A DNA stretch of 64,000 nt from positions 32,671,543 to 32,735,542 of the forward strand of contig NC_059292.1 of assembly GCF_017591435.1 (NCBI RefSeq), given 5' to 3'. The first letter of the stretch is position 1, and each line of letters begins with the position of its first letter. This document shows, in pieces, positions 28,837-42,520 of the stretch. The translations under genes were made by a program, and so were the position numbers. The notes beneath the pieces were generated by a model, which saw only the letters and a program-made list of their open reading frames with translations, had not been told where the DNA came from and did no database searches. The stretch comes from Portunus trituberculatus (Eukaryota > Arthropoda > Malacostraca > Decapoda > Portunidae).

Positions 28837-29280
28837 CATGACCATATTTACAGGATATAATGAAACAATTCTTAGTTGACTCAATAAGCTGCAAGATGAA
28901 AGTCGCCTGCCATGTTTAGCCATTGTGTCATTTCTCAGAACAGCTATCACTTGTCCCACTTGTCAGATAAGTGAGCCTCGAAGATAAGAGCCTCGTCATC
29001 TCCCACATTTTGTTAGATCCTTTAGCGATCAGGTATATTTCACGAGCTGCTATTGATTAACTTCTGAGGCCATAATGTTCTCTGTCGCAGCACTGGTTGT
29101 TGTGGCTGCAAAGTGTGTACATTTTGAGAGGACTGTAAATCCGCATCTTGTAAAAAAAAAAATTGATACCCTCAAATACCAACTGCAGGTGCCTCACTCT
29201 GAACCAAGTAGTGTCCTGCTCGTTGCTGCGTTATATTATAGGCTGAGATGTACACATGTTCCGTCTTTAAGAGAGATAGA
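28833..29280. other. Unassigned sequence
   Basis: An 89-codon frame (29,075-29,344) starts MFSVAALVVVAAKCVHFERT, but it runs into decayed satellite sequence and I recognise no family. Confidence 0.5.
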
Positions 29281-29929
29281 GGCGCAAATAGTCATGTCTA
29301 GTCCAAATAGGCCAGGTGTCCTCTTGTACTCAAGATTTTTTTAGCCTAAAAGTGTTCAAAGAGTTCCATTTCATCCAAGCAGACCCCGAGTGTTCTCTCT
29401 CAGCCAAACAGAACTCTAAATGAGCACCCTTGCGTAAAGAGACCTCCAGCTGTCCCTCTCTGGCCTAAATATAGTTTTAACTGTCCGCTCTCAGCCAGGA
29501 ACAACTCCAGGTGAACATTGTAACTAAATTACAGCTCCAACCACTCCTATCTAACCTTAATCCAGCTCCAGGTGTCTTTGTAGATCAGTACATTAACTCA
29601 GGTGTGTTTTTTTTTTTTTTATCTCAAATGTTTCCTCTAACCAAGGTGAAGTCCCAGGTGTCTCTCTGAGCCAGGTAGAATCTGAAAGTGTCTCTGTTAC
29701 GTCAAATGAGAGTATGTTATGTTTTTATTTTGGCCAAATAAAGCTAGTGTTCTCTTTAAGTAGAGCCCAAGGTGTCTTCTTAGCTACATAGAGCTCCGGA
29801 GATGATTTATGAATTAGATAAAGCATTAAGTGTATTTTCTGAATCAAATAGAGTTCTATGTTTCCTAATCTGGGTCAGATAATGCTTAAGTGCCTCTACT
29901 TGATCTAGAGTATCATGTTTCCTCTAAAC
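29281..29929. repeat. Decayed satellite, left flank
   Basis: Loosely periodic units (roughly 40-55 bp apart) with variants of AGGTGTCTCT, TGAGCCAGGTAGA and AGCTCCAGGTG. They share words with the tight 30-bp array at 31,395-32,225 (GTGTCTCCTCTGAGCCAGGA), so they look like old, diverged copies of the same family. Confidence 0.65.
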
Positions 29930-30651
29930 CAGTGTTTCTTAATCCTTTCCAATTTTAGCATCTAACTCTGGCTAACATCTGTCTATAGTTATTACAATAA
30001 TACTGCAATATTACGTAATGTGAAGCACTGCATTTTTTCTTTTATGTAAGAGTGAGAAACGGCCAAGGCCAACAAAAATTGTGAATAGTAAAAAAAAATA
30101 AAGCCCACTGAGGTGCCGGGCCTTGAACAAGCTAAATAGGTAACCAAAAATTTATTTCCAGGATGATAGTAGGAGTCATCAACTTTTTTTATTATATCTT
30201 CTTGTTTTTTCTTATTTTGCTTGAAGAATGTATATGTAGCGAGGTGCATGTAGTTTTGTGTAAAGGAAGAGAGTTGTCTTTAAACGGCAGGCTGTAACTG
30301 CCACCTTGTGTTGTGAGACACAAAGGGAAACGTTCAGTGAGGTCACAGGTGGCTTCAATGATAAATTCACAGCACCCACTGAACCAGTGCTATTAGACCT
30401 CACTGGGAGTAATTATCGTTTCGGCAGGTGTCTACTGCCTCCTCCATGATTCATTTTGATCCTCCATTTGGTCATGACAAAATGTTGAGGATGTTACTAT
30501 AGACGAAGACAATACATTAAGTTTATCGCATAAAAAGTGCACTATTGTCAAAAGAATCCCTTCTGAGGAACGCTGACATTGTTGTACACAGAATTTCACA
30601 GCATTCACACTCACTGAGATTGATTCCAGCACCCGAGGTTAAGAAACAGCT
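29930..30651. mobile_element. Possible hAT-type non-autonomous element
   Basis: A block with no satellite words interrupts the decayed satellite. Its left end is CAGTGTTTCTTAATCC and its right end GGTTAAGAAACAGC, giving an inverted pair of about 12 bp of hAT style. The right end lacks the expected ACTG and no 8-bp duplication is readable, so the ends may be eroded. No transposase frame was seen. Confidence 0.5.
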
Positions 30652-30965
30652 CCCACCAGTTACATCCTAATATTTACACTCTGAGTCACGTCGAGTCATG
30701 CGTTCCCTCTGATCCAAGAAAACCCCCAGAAGTTCTCTTTAAGCCTATGAGCCTAGTAGAGCCCAGGTTGCCCTCTTCAGTCAGGTGAAGCTACAGGTTT
30801 CTCTATCTTGCCCAAAATTAAATACAACGTGACTCTATAAACCAGTTACACCTTCAAGCATTATCTTTGAGCCATATACGGCCGCAAGTGTCCCTATCTT
30901 GCCCCTAAATAGATCTCCAGGTGCCCATTATAGCTAAATAGAACTCGTTGTAATATTGCATATTT
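30652..30965. repeat. Decayed satellite, continued
   Basis: Again diverged units such as AGTTCTCTTTAAGCCTATGA, AGAGCCCAGGTTGCCCTCTT and TCTCCAGGTGCCC, resuming the pattern after the inserted block. Confidence 0.6.
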
Positions 30966-31394
30966 TACCATCATCTACTTATACTTCAATGGCCACTACT
31001 CTCCTGAACTTGCTAAATATATGGCTCATTTTATCCAGTGGCTTTGTTTTCTACCTACTCTCATCCCTGTTCTGTCCACCTCCCTGAAGCAAGAGTTAAC
31101 CAGAATCTTCACTCTTTCATCCCTTCTAGAATTTCCTTAGTGTTCATCTTTTACCTCTTTCATACGAATTGAGAGGCTTGAAATGAGGAATGTTAAGAGA
31201 CACATGATCAAATTGGCCAACTTTTATTTAATTAAAAAAAAAATTTTGCTTGTCATTACCTTTTATTTACTGTTTATTTTACATTACACATTTCTTTGGA
31301 GGAGGAGGAGAGTCATATTATATGCGGGCTTACTTTGTTTATATACTCTTTAGTACCTTTGGCTGAACTAATGTAAAAAACTATTTGTTCTTTC
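30966..31394. other. Unassigned sequence
   Basis: AT-rich sequence without satellite words. Nothing was recognised. Confidence 0.55.
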
Positions 31395-32225
31395 CTAAGA
31401 AGAGCCCTGAATGTCATATCTGAGCCAGGAAGACCCCTGGGTGTCTCCTCTGAGCCAGAAGACCCCCGAGTGTCCACTCTGAGCCAGGAAGAGCCCCGGG
31501 GGTGTCTCCTCTGAGTCAAGGAAAGCCCCGGGTGTCTCCTCTGAGCCAGGAAGACCCCTAGGTGTCTCTTCTGAGTCAGAAAAAGCCCCGGGTGTCTCCT
31601 TTAAGCCAAGAAGAGCCCCGGGTGTCTCCTCTGAGCTAGGAAGACACCCAGGTGTCTCTTCTGAGTCAGGAAAAACCCCGGGTGTCTCCTCTTAGCCAGG
31701 AAGAACCCCGGGGGTCTCTTCTGAGCCAAGAAGAGCCCCGGGTGTCTCCTCTGAGCCAGGAAGACACCCGGGTGTCTCCTCTGAGCCAGGAAGAGCCCCG
31801 GGGTGTCTCCTCTGAGTCAAGGAAAGCCCCGGGTGTCTCCTCTGAGCCAGAAAGAGCCCCGGGGGTGTCTCCTCTGAGTCAGGGAAAGCCCCGGGTGTCC
31901 CCTCTGAGCCAGGAAGAGCCCCAGGTGTTATATCTGACCGAGGAAGACCACTGGGTGTCATATCTGACCCAGGAAGAACCCCGAGTGTCTCCTTTGACCC
32001 AGGAAGAAGCCCGGGTGTCGTATCTGAGCCAGAAAGAGCCCCAGGTATTATATCTGAGCCAGGAAGAGGCCCGGGTGTCTCCTTTGACCCAGGAAAAACC
32101 CCGGGTGTTGTATCTCAGCCAGAAAGAGCCCCAGGTATCATATCTGAGCCAGGAAGAGCCTCGAGTGTCATATCTGAGCCAGGAAGAGCCACGGGTGTCT
32201 CTTTGAGCCAGGAAAACCCCCGGGT
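31395..32225. repeat. 30-bp minisatellite
   Basis: About 28 copies of a 30-bp unit made of GTGTCTCCTCTGAGCCAGGA followed by AGAGCCCCGG, with frequent point variants and a few one-base length changes. Because 30 is a multiple of three, open frames of 80-184 codons appear on both strands (for example SPLSQEEPRV repeats on plus). The right third (31,925-32,200) contains a subgroup with GTCATATCTGA in place of GTCTCCTCTGA. Confidence 0.95.
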
Positions 32226-32400
32226 GCCTTCTCTGTGACAAATAATGCGAGCCCAGGGTGTCTTTTCTAAGTCCCATAGAGCTCCATGTGTCCCTTCAGA
32301 TCCAAGTAGGGTCTCAAATGAGTCAGATAAAGTATCGACTGCTCCCTTCAGATACAAAACGAGACCCAGGTGACCTAAGTTGCCCCACGTAAGTCATAAT
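32226..32400. repeat. Decayed satellite, right flank
   Basis: Diverged units (AGGGTGTCTTTTCTAAGTCC, AGAGCTCCATGTGTCCCTTC) continue the family to about 32,400. Confidence 0.6.
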
Positions 32401-33225
32401 GTGGTCAAAGCTTCGTATAGTCGCCGGCACCCTGCCATGACCCGGGTTGTCACAGATGCCGGTACAGACAGACCACCAGCACCACATGGCCCTTTAGTGT
32501 CCCAGGTGGAGTAATTGTTGTCCCGGCTCGGTGCCCACCATAACCAACCCAGAATGGTAAAAGGGACGCCTCTCAACTCTTTCTGCAAGGTGTTTGAGAA
32601 GATAAGTGTAGGATTTGATGGCCCCAATTTCTCCCATAAGCAGAGGAGTATTGCCTCAAGTCACTGTAAGGCTGGTCTACGTATATATATGATGCTACGA
32701 TGAGGATATTATGAGTACACATATTTATGTTTTATGGATTGTTTAATTGATATATTACTTAGTCATAGTGTTGTTGTTGTTTTTTTTTTTTTTTTTTTTT
32801 TTTACTAAGTAGCGAGAGTGACATACATAGAACCGTGGTAGGTATAATGTGAATGATGAAAATATAACGACAATGAGAGGATGGAATACGCAGTTTATAT
32901 TAAAAAGTTGTTCTGTGAAAGTGGAATGGCAAGAGGTGTGACGAGCTGCTTTTTGGTGTGACGACCTGCACCACCAGCCTATAAACCACGTCCCTCTAGA
33001 TGTCTTAGGGATGGTGGGCTATGACGGATTTCTTCTTCACACATACCCAGGTGGCCCTTCATCACCTATACTATGCTCCAGGTGTACATTTTTACTCATT
33101 TTAAGGTGTGTTTTTTTTTCTAAGTCGATGGCTTATAACGTCTCTGTAAGCATCTGAAGGACGAGACAGTGTATCCAGTTGACTTCCTTCATTATCTATA
33201 TCCTGAGTGTACATTTCAAGTAGTC
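32401..33225. other. Unassigned sequence with a poly-T tract
   Basis: A GC-richer stretch at 32,400-32,690 has overlapping frames of 62-77 codons that I do not recognise. A T run lies at 32,782-32,803. No gene is supported. Confidence 0.55.
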
Positions 33226-33438
33226 TTAACTCCTTCAGTACTGGGACGTATTTTTACCATGAATTTTGAGTATTATTAGACAATCTTACAAGCATTAGGA
33301 AGGGTCTATGGAAGCTTGAAGATTAATAGCCAGAGTCTTCACTATTTCAATTCCCACATAAGTTTCTGTAGCTGTATAAAATCACCAAATAGTCAGCAGA
33401 ATAAATATGAAAACGTGTCATGGTACTGAAGGGGTTAA
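33226..33438. mobile_element. TTAA-type (piggyBac-like) MITE with target duplication
   Basis: A 205-bp element (33,230-33,434) is flanked on each side by TTAA (33,226-33,229 and 33,435-33,438). Ends are CTCCTTCAGTACTGGGACG on the left and the reverse complement of CCCCTTCAGTACCATGACA on the right: imperfect inverted repeats of about 19 bp. TTAA duplication with CCC-type ends is characteristic of the piggyBac superfamily. There is no coding capacity. Confidence 0.85.
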
Positions 33439-33822
33439 TGTTAGTGTATACAAGATTCTTAGATTAACTTTTCACCCCATGGCAGTTTACCTCGTCAAAT
33501 TTCTCCATTACCCACATACTAAGTGCATTTGTACATTTTAAGTAGTCCTAGTATATAAACCAAGTAGATTACCGATGGCCACAGCTTTTTGTACGTGCCT
33601 TGTCATGACCAAAGATAAAAGCAGAATCTTGGCTGTTCACTTACGTCTCCGTTAGTTACACAGATGCCGCGCCTTGTAATATCGTGTCCTAAGTGCTCTT
33701 CTCTCTCCTTCTTACTACTTTTTCTAGGTGTGCGTTGCCTGCTATCGTCCCCCTGGTTATCTCGAGCACCTTGTTACCCTAAACCCGTGTCGTGTTTCTG
33801 TCGCTGACTCTATGGAGGGGCC

Positions 33823-33824
<2 letters not shown>
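33439..33824. other. Unassigned sequence
   Basis: No recognisable feature. Confidence 0.55.
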
Positions 33825-34192
<368 letters not shown>

Positions 34193-34954
34193 TCGACAAA
34201 TAACATGATTAAGTTGGAAAAGCGTAATATAGATTGAAAGCTTATTAGACATAGACAGAACCGGACATAAACTTAGACATATGGAAAGAAAGAATCAAGA
34301 CTAATGTACCAGGAAGAAAGACGAACTAGCATGCTACCAGTAATAGAAAGAAGAAAGACGGAATAATAGACAGACAATGCATTAAAAAGAGAAACTCAAG
34401 CAGACATGAAAGCAGGATGAGACATGTATAGATAGAGACTTGCATGAAGACAGACAGAAAGATAGTAAAGTTATAGCGAGACGGACAGAGATATACACAC
34501 GCACACAAAAAAAAGTAAAGTAAACATACATACAGAAGCCCAGACTGGCGAACAGAGGCACAGACAGAAGAGAAGTGGAAATAATACAACCAAATACAGG
34601 TACCCACTAAAGAATAGATAAGGAAAAAAAAGAAATAGCCGAGTAAAGAAGTAGACAAATACCAAGACGGAGGTAAAAGAGGAGACAGACAAATAGACAA
34701 AGAACACTGGAAGGCAGACAAATGGCGGGGAAAGACACACACGCGCGCGGAGTTTATGTGTAAAACTCTAAAATTAACATTGCACTGAGGTCCTGTTCAA
34801 TACCTGCTGTCGCGCCCGCCATTTTGTTGGTACCCGGCGGCTCCTCACCTCATCCATGGCCCTGACCGCTGACCACCAGCCAACCAAGCCGCGGCAAATG
34901 GTGGCCCTGCATTGTGTGTGTGGGACGCGTGGGAACAATTGCACCATTTCCTCT
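34193..34954. other. Purine-rich sequence with decayed GACA words
   Basis: A-rich with scattered AGACAGA words, so probably an old extension of the neighbouring GACA tract. A GC-rich patch at 34,800-34,900 (CCCGCCATTTTGTTGGTACC) stands out but carries no recognisable gene. Confidence 0.55.
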
Positions 34955-35789
<835 letters not shown>

Positions 35790-36800
35790 CTCATAAACTC
35801 GTCCCTCTCACTTTCCTTATAAACTCGTCCCTCTTACTTTCCCTCTCGCTGTTCTTATAAAGTCGTCCCTCTCACTGTCCTTATAAACTCGTCCCTCTTA
35901 CTTTCCCTCTCGCTGTCTTTATAAACTCGTCCCTCTCACTTTCCTTATCAACTCGTCCCTCTCACTACCCTTATCAACTCGTCCCTCTCACTGTCCTTTT
36001 AAACTCGTCCCTCTCACTGTCCTTATAAACTCGTCCCTCTCACTGTCCTTATAAACTCGTCCCTCTCACTGCCCTTATAAACTCGTCCCTCTCACTGTCT
36101 TTATAAACTCGTCCCTCTCACTGTCCTTATAAACTCGTCCCTCTCACTGTCCTTATAAACTCGTCCCTCTCACTGTCCTTATAAACTCGTCCCTCTCACT
36201 ATCTTTATAAACTCGTCCCTCTCACTGTCCTTATAAACTCGTTCCTCTCACTGTCTTTATAAACTCGTCCCTCTCACTGTCCTTTTAAACTCGTCCCTCT
36301 CACTGCCCTTATAAACTCGTCCCTCTCACTCATAAACTCGTCCTTCCTACTGTCCTTATAAACTCGTCCCTCTCACTCATAAACTCGTCCTCTCACTGCC
36401 CTTATAAACTCGTCCTTCTTACTGGCCTTATAAACTCGTCCCTGTCACTCATAAACTCGTCCTCTCACCGCCCTTATAAACTCGTCCATCTCACTGTCCT
36501 TATCAACTCGTCCCTCTCACTCATAAACTCGTTCTTTCACTTCCCTTATCACCTCGTCCCTCTCACCGTCCTCATAAACTCGTCCTCTCACTTCCCTTAT
36601 AAACTCGCTCCTCTCACTATCCTTATCAACTCGTCCTCATAAACTCGTCCTTTCACTGCCCTTATAAACTCGTCCCTGTCACTCATAAACTCGTCCTCTC
36701 ACTGCCCTTATAACCTCGTCCCTCTCATTAACCTTATCAACTCGTCCCTCTCACTATCCTTACCCACTCGTCCCTCTCACTGTGTTTATTACCTCGTTCC
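35790..36800. repeat. 26-bp minisatellite
   Basis: Roughly 38 copies of a 26-bp unit, ACTCGTCCCTCTCACTGTCC followed by TTATAA. Some copies are shortened to ACTCGTCCCTCTCACTCATAA-type units (about 18 bp) in the right half. It shares no sequence with the 30-bp families. Confidence 0.95.
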
Positions 36801-38510
36801 TCGTATCACCACTCTCCACACGTTCCCACTCACTCATTCCCCGTGTTTGGCATTCCCAGGTGACACATAAGCGCTCTTTATCTTAGCCTAATCAACGGCA
36901 ATCCTTATCTCGCACCTGTGATATACTTCTTGATATCGTGACGCAGTAAAGGCTTAGCCACCTCGACCCCCGGTGCCTCGTCCTCGTCAGATTATGTGGC
37001 CTTTAATTCGATGTGTGTAGCAACAAGGTGAACTATGAGAAAGGATTTAAGGATTGAGGTTAGAGGCTAGATTGAAGGAGATTAATGGTTAGTTTGAGGA
37101 AGGAGAGTAGGAGATTGTAAGATTGTATGTGGTAGAAATGTAATGTGAAGGATGAAGGAATACAAGATGAAAAAGTGTGGAATATGATAGACTCAACGCT
37201 GAGGAAGATATAAAATAAGCGATTATATGAAGGAATGATTTTTTTTTTTTTCATTTAGCTTTTTCATAGGTTTGGAAATCATCAATTGAATCTTATCCCT
37301 TCATAGTCATGTAAGAGGATAGGATATTATTAATAGTATTGATAATAAGATTTAGTGCTACATTACCTCTCTTCAGGAAGGTGTAGTTGTAGAAATACTA
37401 ATATACATTGAATTTACCTTATGACTTTAGGTGAAAATATATAGAGATCAATAAATGAGCATGGTATATTGCATTTATATATTAGTTATAATGACGACCT
37501 GGCATTTTTGAGGGCCATTTGATAGCTTAAGGAGAACCATTTATCCCTTGGTCCACCAAAGCAATGCCTCTCCTGAGTAGGAACGCTTCAGATATTCTCT
37601 CCATCATATTTCTTCCCTTGGACATGCACTTCGTTGTGTCATAATATCCTACAGGTTGATTATTTTCATTTATTTGTGTATTCATTTATATGTTTATTTG
37701 TTTGTTTATTCATTTATTCCCACATCAGCCCTCCTATGTAAATTCAAAGGTGGCTGCTACGTTCTGAAATCGAGTCATAAGATTTTTTTTTTTTTTGTCC
37801 CTCGTATTCTTGGAGACTAAATAGACCCTTACATCATTCCCAACTCACATTCAACTTGAGTTTTGATGAAATGTTCGCACTGCACATTTGCGCTGAAAAC
37901 ATTTACGATCATAATTTTCATCTGTCAATTTTGTCGCATCTGCAATTGACCTAACAATGACACAAAGATAGGCATGCGGGAAGTCATACAGGTCATCTAA
38001 CTTAAACAGGAAGGCATGCCACGTAATACAGAAGCAATACAGAAGCTTGGAAACTCGCTAAGAAAAATTTATATCTCAAAAGTATGAGCAGACAGAACTA
38101 CACTGAGATAGTAATTTAAGTGTCTGAGCGGCTGATTTTGTTCATCCTTATTCTCGGTGCGGTAAAGAGACCTTAGAGCGAACAGAAATAAAAAAAAAAT
38201 TAACAAAGAATGAAAATGGAATAAAAGACTTATGGGAGGCATCTGATCGGCCCTACATTCGCTCAGTAACGTAACGATGCTGCGTAGTGCGTACTGTAGA
38301 TCAGAGCACCCAACACATCAAGTGACGCCGGAACTCCAGACAGACTTAATGTTGTGTGATGTGACGTAATGAGATGATAAACGAAGATGGCGTTGAGAAA
38401 GAACTGAGCAGAGGAACACATGGAAAGCTGGCAGAGTTAAATGTAGGAGATTGATGGAGTCAGTAGTCAGAAGCTCACAATGATGGTGGTGGTAATGTCA
38501 TTTACGAAGA
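36801..38510. other. Unassigned region
   Basis: AT-rich, with a TTTA/TTTG-rich stretch at 37,665-37,720. No frame over about 65 codons and no recognised transposon. Confidence 0.55.
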
Positions 38511-38800
38511 AGGGCTATGATAGATTTATGAGTGGTAGAAGAGGCTGTGCAGGATTTGTTGGCCATAGGGTAAGATGTGAAAGATCAGAAAGTCATGTTA
38601 TAAGAGAGGTTGTGAAGAAGGATCATATAGTCGTGTTATGGGAGAAGCTGTGAAGGAAAAAATAGACGTGTTATGGGAGAAGGTGTGAAGGATTACAATG
38701 CCTCTAACATCACTACATGCTGTATTTTTGGTCGATTCATTGTTAAGTACAGACCAGTCACCCACAATTTAAGAAAATCTGACATGGCATCCAAAACTTT

Positions 38801-38951
<151 letters not shown>

Positions 38952-39151
38952 GACCAAAGAAGGTAACTTTTCGACATACTCCGGTATTCTTTGTTGCTCC
39001 ACAATAGAAATTCACTTATTTTCCTTCCACAAATAATTGTTATCCACCTGGAATTATTAATGCTTTAACTATTCGTTCTATACACCGAGTGATATATTCC
39101 GTAAATATTATTCAAGTCGACTCGAAAATTACAATTGTATTATTTTCAATA

Positions 39152-40892
39152 GTTAAAATGTCATCTGACCCTGTGAAGAATGAGAATGAGAATGAGAGAG
39201 GCTGTGAATGAAGGATCTTGCACGATGAGGACGTAGATGAAGACAACAAAAATAGCATAACTTAAATCCCTCACTTCACTGTTATATCTGGGGTCTTGTG
39301 TATCATTATAACGAATCACACAGTCGCCGAATCACTAATGTTATAACGGTAATGTTTTCTAAGAGTTGCTATGCAGAAGCTATAGCAACTCAATGAACGA
39401 ACAGCATCTAGAGCAGGTATGTGAGATAAAAGGCTGTATTAGGTGGATTTTCCTTGACCTAAGCTCAGGTCGGCGGGTCACAGGCCATCGACGCTATACT
39501 CGCTGCTTTCCTCCCCGCTAACCAAACCATGACAGTGCAGGTTCAGGAATGCTGTGCCTGACAAAGACCACTTGACAACAGTAGCTTGTGTTAGGTAGTG
39601 TTTGTCTTATCTTGTTTCCCTAAGTGCTCGTGACATAATTGCGCCGTGTTTGGACGTGGTTGAGTAAAAATTTCTCTTTGTAGGAAATTCATTGTTGAGG
39701 AAAGATGAAAGGCTTGCAGGAGACGTGGACATTGAATCAGACTCACCGTTACCGCGAAAATGTAAAAGCCGTGAAGGGTAGGTGTGTCATCCGAGAGGCA
39801 GTGAAAAAAGTGTGGGTCATGGGAAAGGCTGTGAAGGATCAGTAAATCATAAAAGAGAGAGTGAAAAACTTAAGAATGAAGATTGAAGAGATTTGTGGGT
39901 CAAGGAAGAGGCTGTGAAGAAAGTGTAGGTCGTAGGAGAGACTGTGAAGGATATTTAGGTGACATGAAAGGCTCTGGATATAACTGTAAGTCACGAGAGA
40001 GGCTGTGGAAAGATCTGCAGGTCATGGGAGAGGCTGTGAAGGATTTGTGGTTTATGAAAGAGACGGTGAGTCAGAGGAAATAATTTGAAGGTTGTATTGA
40101 CCAAGAGAAACACAAATAATGGAGAGTGTGTGTCGTGAAACAGGTTGTGAAAAATTTACGGGCGATTAAAGAGGCTATGAATGATTTGTGGATCATGAAG
40201 GCTCTGCGGGTTGTATCAGAGGCTGTGAGGGATCAGGGAGTCAAGTTAAGAGAGAAGTTGTAGATGAGTGTGCCTGTAAGATGCTATGCTATGTGTGACT
40301 TTGTCTTGTCTATTGTTAAGTACAGGCCGTGTATGTATACCTGGCAGAGCGTGGCGCTGCTCTGCATACAAAACCAGCCAGCAAAATGGCACAAAGGGTA
40401 AGGCTGTGGCGGCGGCTGTGTACAGGCTGGTGTTGTGTTCGTAGTGACTGGAGATGATGACTTTTCGCCACTCACTGGTATTCTCTAGAGCTCCTCAAGA
40501 TGCCTAGATATTTTTTTCCGGGAACAATTACTCACCAGCAATTAATATAACCATTCGTTCAACATACCGAGTAATTCGAAGAAGCTGAGAATTGTCTACA
40601 GGACCATGAGGGAGGCTGTGAAGGATTTATGGCTCATGGCAGAGACTGTGAGGTATTTGTGTCTTTAAGATGAATAGTAAGTACTGTATCTCGGAAGAGC
40701 TTCTTCCATGACCCACAGATTTCTCAAAGCTTCTACCACAATCCACAGATCTTTCGCAACCTCTCCCATAACCCACACATCAACGGATGAAGGGAGGCCG
40801 TGATACATCTGGAAACAATGACATCCAATTCATGGACTTGGATGTGAAAAAATGATCTGCAGGTCATGTCACAGGCTGTGAAGGACCTGTTT

Positions 40893-40948
<56 letters not shown>

Positions 40949-41415
40949 AATGATGTCTAACTTGCTGAGGAAGCCGTAAAGGACGTGTGAGAGATGTTAG
41001 AGGCTGGGAAGGACGTGTGTGTCGTGAAGGACGCAGTAAATTATTTGTAGTCTATGAGAATGGAAGTGAAGGCTCAAGGAGTCATGGGAGGAATTATGAA
41101 GGATCTGTGTGTCTGTAAGATGACTACTGGCTAACTGATTTATTGTGAGGTGCAGGCCGGTAATTGTATGTATCAGGACCACTTTTACGTCCACCCCACA
41201 AATTGAAGCTCAGTGCTAATTAAGCAATGGGCAGTTGTGTGTTGTCTTCACACAATGGTATTTTTTTCTCAGCTAGAGATATCCAGTTCCTCTCTCCAGG
41301 AAGAATTATTCAGTTGTAATTATTAATGATTACTGATTCTATATATTAAATGATAATTTCAAAAAGTATGTGTGGTTCAAAAATTTGTGGATCAAGGGAA
41401 GGTCGTGAAAAAAAA
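39152..41415 (+). repeat. Inverted repeat 1, left arm
   Basis: This arm is matched base for base over long stretches by the reverse complement of 43,055-45,382. For example, CTCTAGAGCTCCTCAAGATG at 40,484 has its complement at 44,024-44,043. It contains degenerate 30-bp units, two spacer modules and a 50-bp GA tract (40,896-40,945). Coordinate sums of matching points stay near 84,500, so the arms differ by few indels. Similarity ends at AATGTCATCTGACC on the outside. Confidence 0.9.
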
Positions 41416-41454
41416 AATAATCCGTAGAAAAACTGTAAAGGATACGTGGATCAT

Positions 41455-41880
41455 GAGAGAGGCTTCGAAGGATTTCTAAGTCATGAATGAGGTTGTGAAG
41501 GCTCTATGGGTCATGGGAGAGACTATGAAGTATCAGTGTGTCATGGAAGAGGCTATGAAGGATCTGTGGGTCATGAAAGAGGCTTTGAAGGATCTGTGGG
41601 TCATGAAAGATGCTGTGAAGGATCTGTGGGTCATGAAAGAGGCTGTGAAGGATCTGTGGGTCATGAAAGAGGCTGTGAAGGATCTGTGGGTCATGAAAGA
41701 GGCTGTGAAGGATCTGTGGGTCATGAAAGAGGCTGTGAAGGATCTGTGGGTCATGAAAGAGGCTGTGAAGGATCTGTGGGTCATGAAAGAGGCTGTGAAG
41801 GATCTGTGGATCATGGGAGAGGCTGTGTTGAAAGAGATCTACTTGTGATGGGAGAGGCTGTGTAGGATCTGTAGTTAATG
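41455..41880 (+). repeat. 30-bp minisatellite, subfamily A, in the loop of inverted repeat 1
   Basis: About 13 units of GTCATGAAAGAGGCTGTGAA plus GGATCTGTGG, seven or more of them identical, indicating recent amplification. It lies in the loop and has no counterpart on the right side. Confidence 0.93.
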
Positions 41881-42480
41881 GAAGACAGAAAAATAGTAAG
41901 GAAATCATGGAAGAGACTGTGAAAAATTTGTTTGTAAGATGACCAATACGTTCAATATCTTTGGTTGATTTATCGTTAAGTACAAACCTCCCCACTTGAA
42001 CGTAGTATTGGCTGAGTGTGGCACTGGCAAGAGTATACAGTAAAAATATTCAACCAGGAAAATGCGGTTCAGTTGTAAGTCTTAAGCGGCGGCCGTGTGA
42101 TGGTCGGAGCGGGAAGAGGAAAGTGGTACCTGTTAACTAGTTCGTGTTAAGTTTTGGGTAACAGATACGTGAAAATAGGTTTGAAACACTGCGAACTTGT
42201 TTCCCACGAACCTTTCTCCCAGTCTGAACATTGGCTTAGAAATAACATCGTGAGTAATATTATGAATCATACTTGGAAACACGTTTATAGTGATAAGTTC
42301 GTTTCGAAATTGTCACCAGGTAAACTTCAGGAATATCCTAAATATTTTTTTAATAGATTTGGTCAAAGACATGGAAATAAAATTGTACTTCATACTTGTA
42401 AACTTTATTGATGACACTATGAAATCTGACATCTGATTATTTCAGCAGAATCACTCAGAGTACATATTACTGTACGGTGT
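41881..42480. other. Spacer module and unassigned loop sequence
   Basis: A spacer module (41,935-42,110) is followed by sequence with an 85-codon plus-strand frame (42,154-42,411) that I do not recognise. A minus-strand AATAAA lies at 42,409-42,404. Confidence 0.5.
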
Positions 42481-42520
42481 ACAATGACTAAAAGTTCATA
42501 CGAGCCTCTGAAAGATGCTA

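Noticed and set aside
31652..32277. Frames of 80-184 codons on both strands of the 30-bp array
   Set aside because: A 30-bp unit without stops stays open in several frames by arithmetic. Overlapping open frames on both strands argue against a protein.
42154..42411. An 85-codon plus-strand frame in the loop of inverted repeat 1
   Set aside because: No family recognised, and a minus-strand polyadenylation-like signal overlaps its end.
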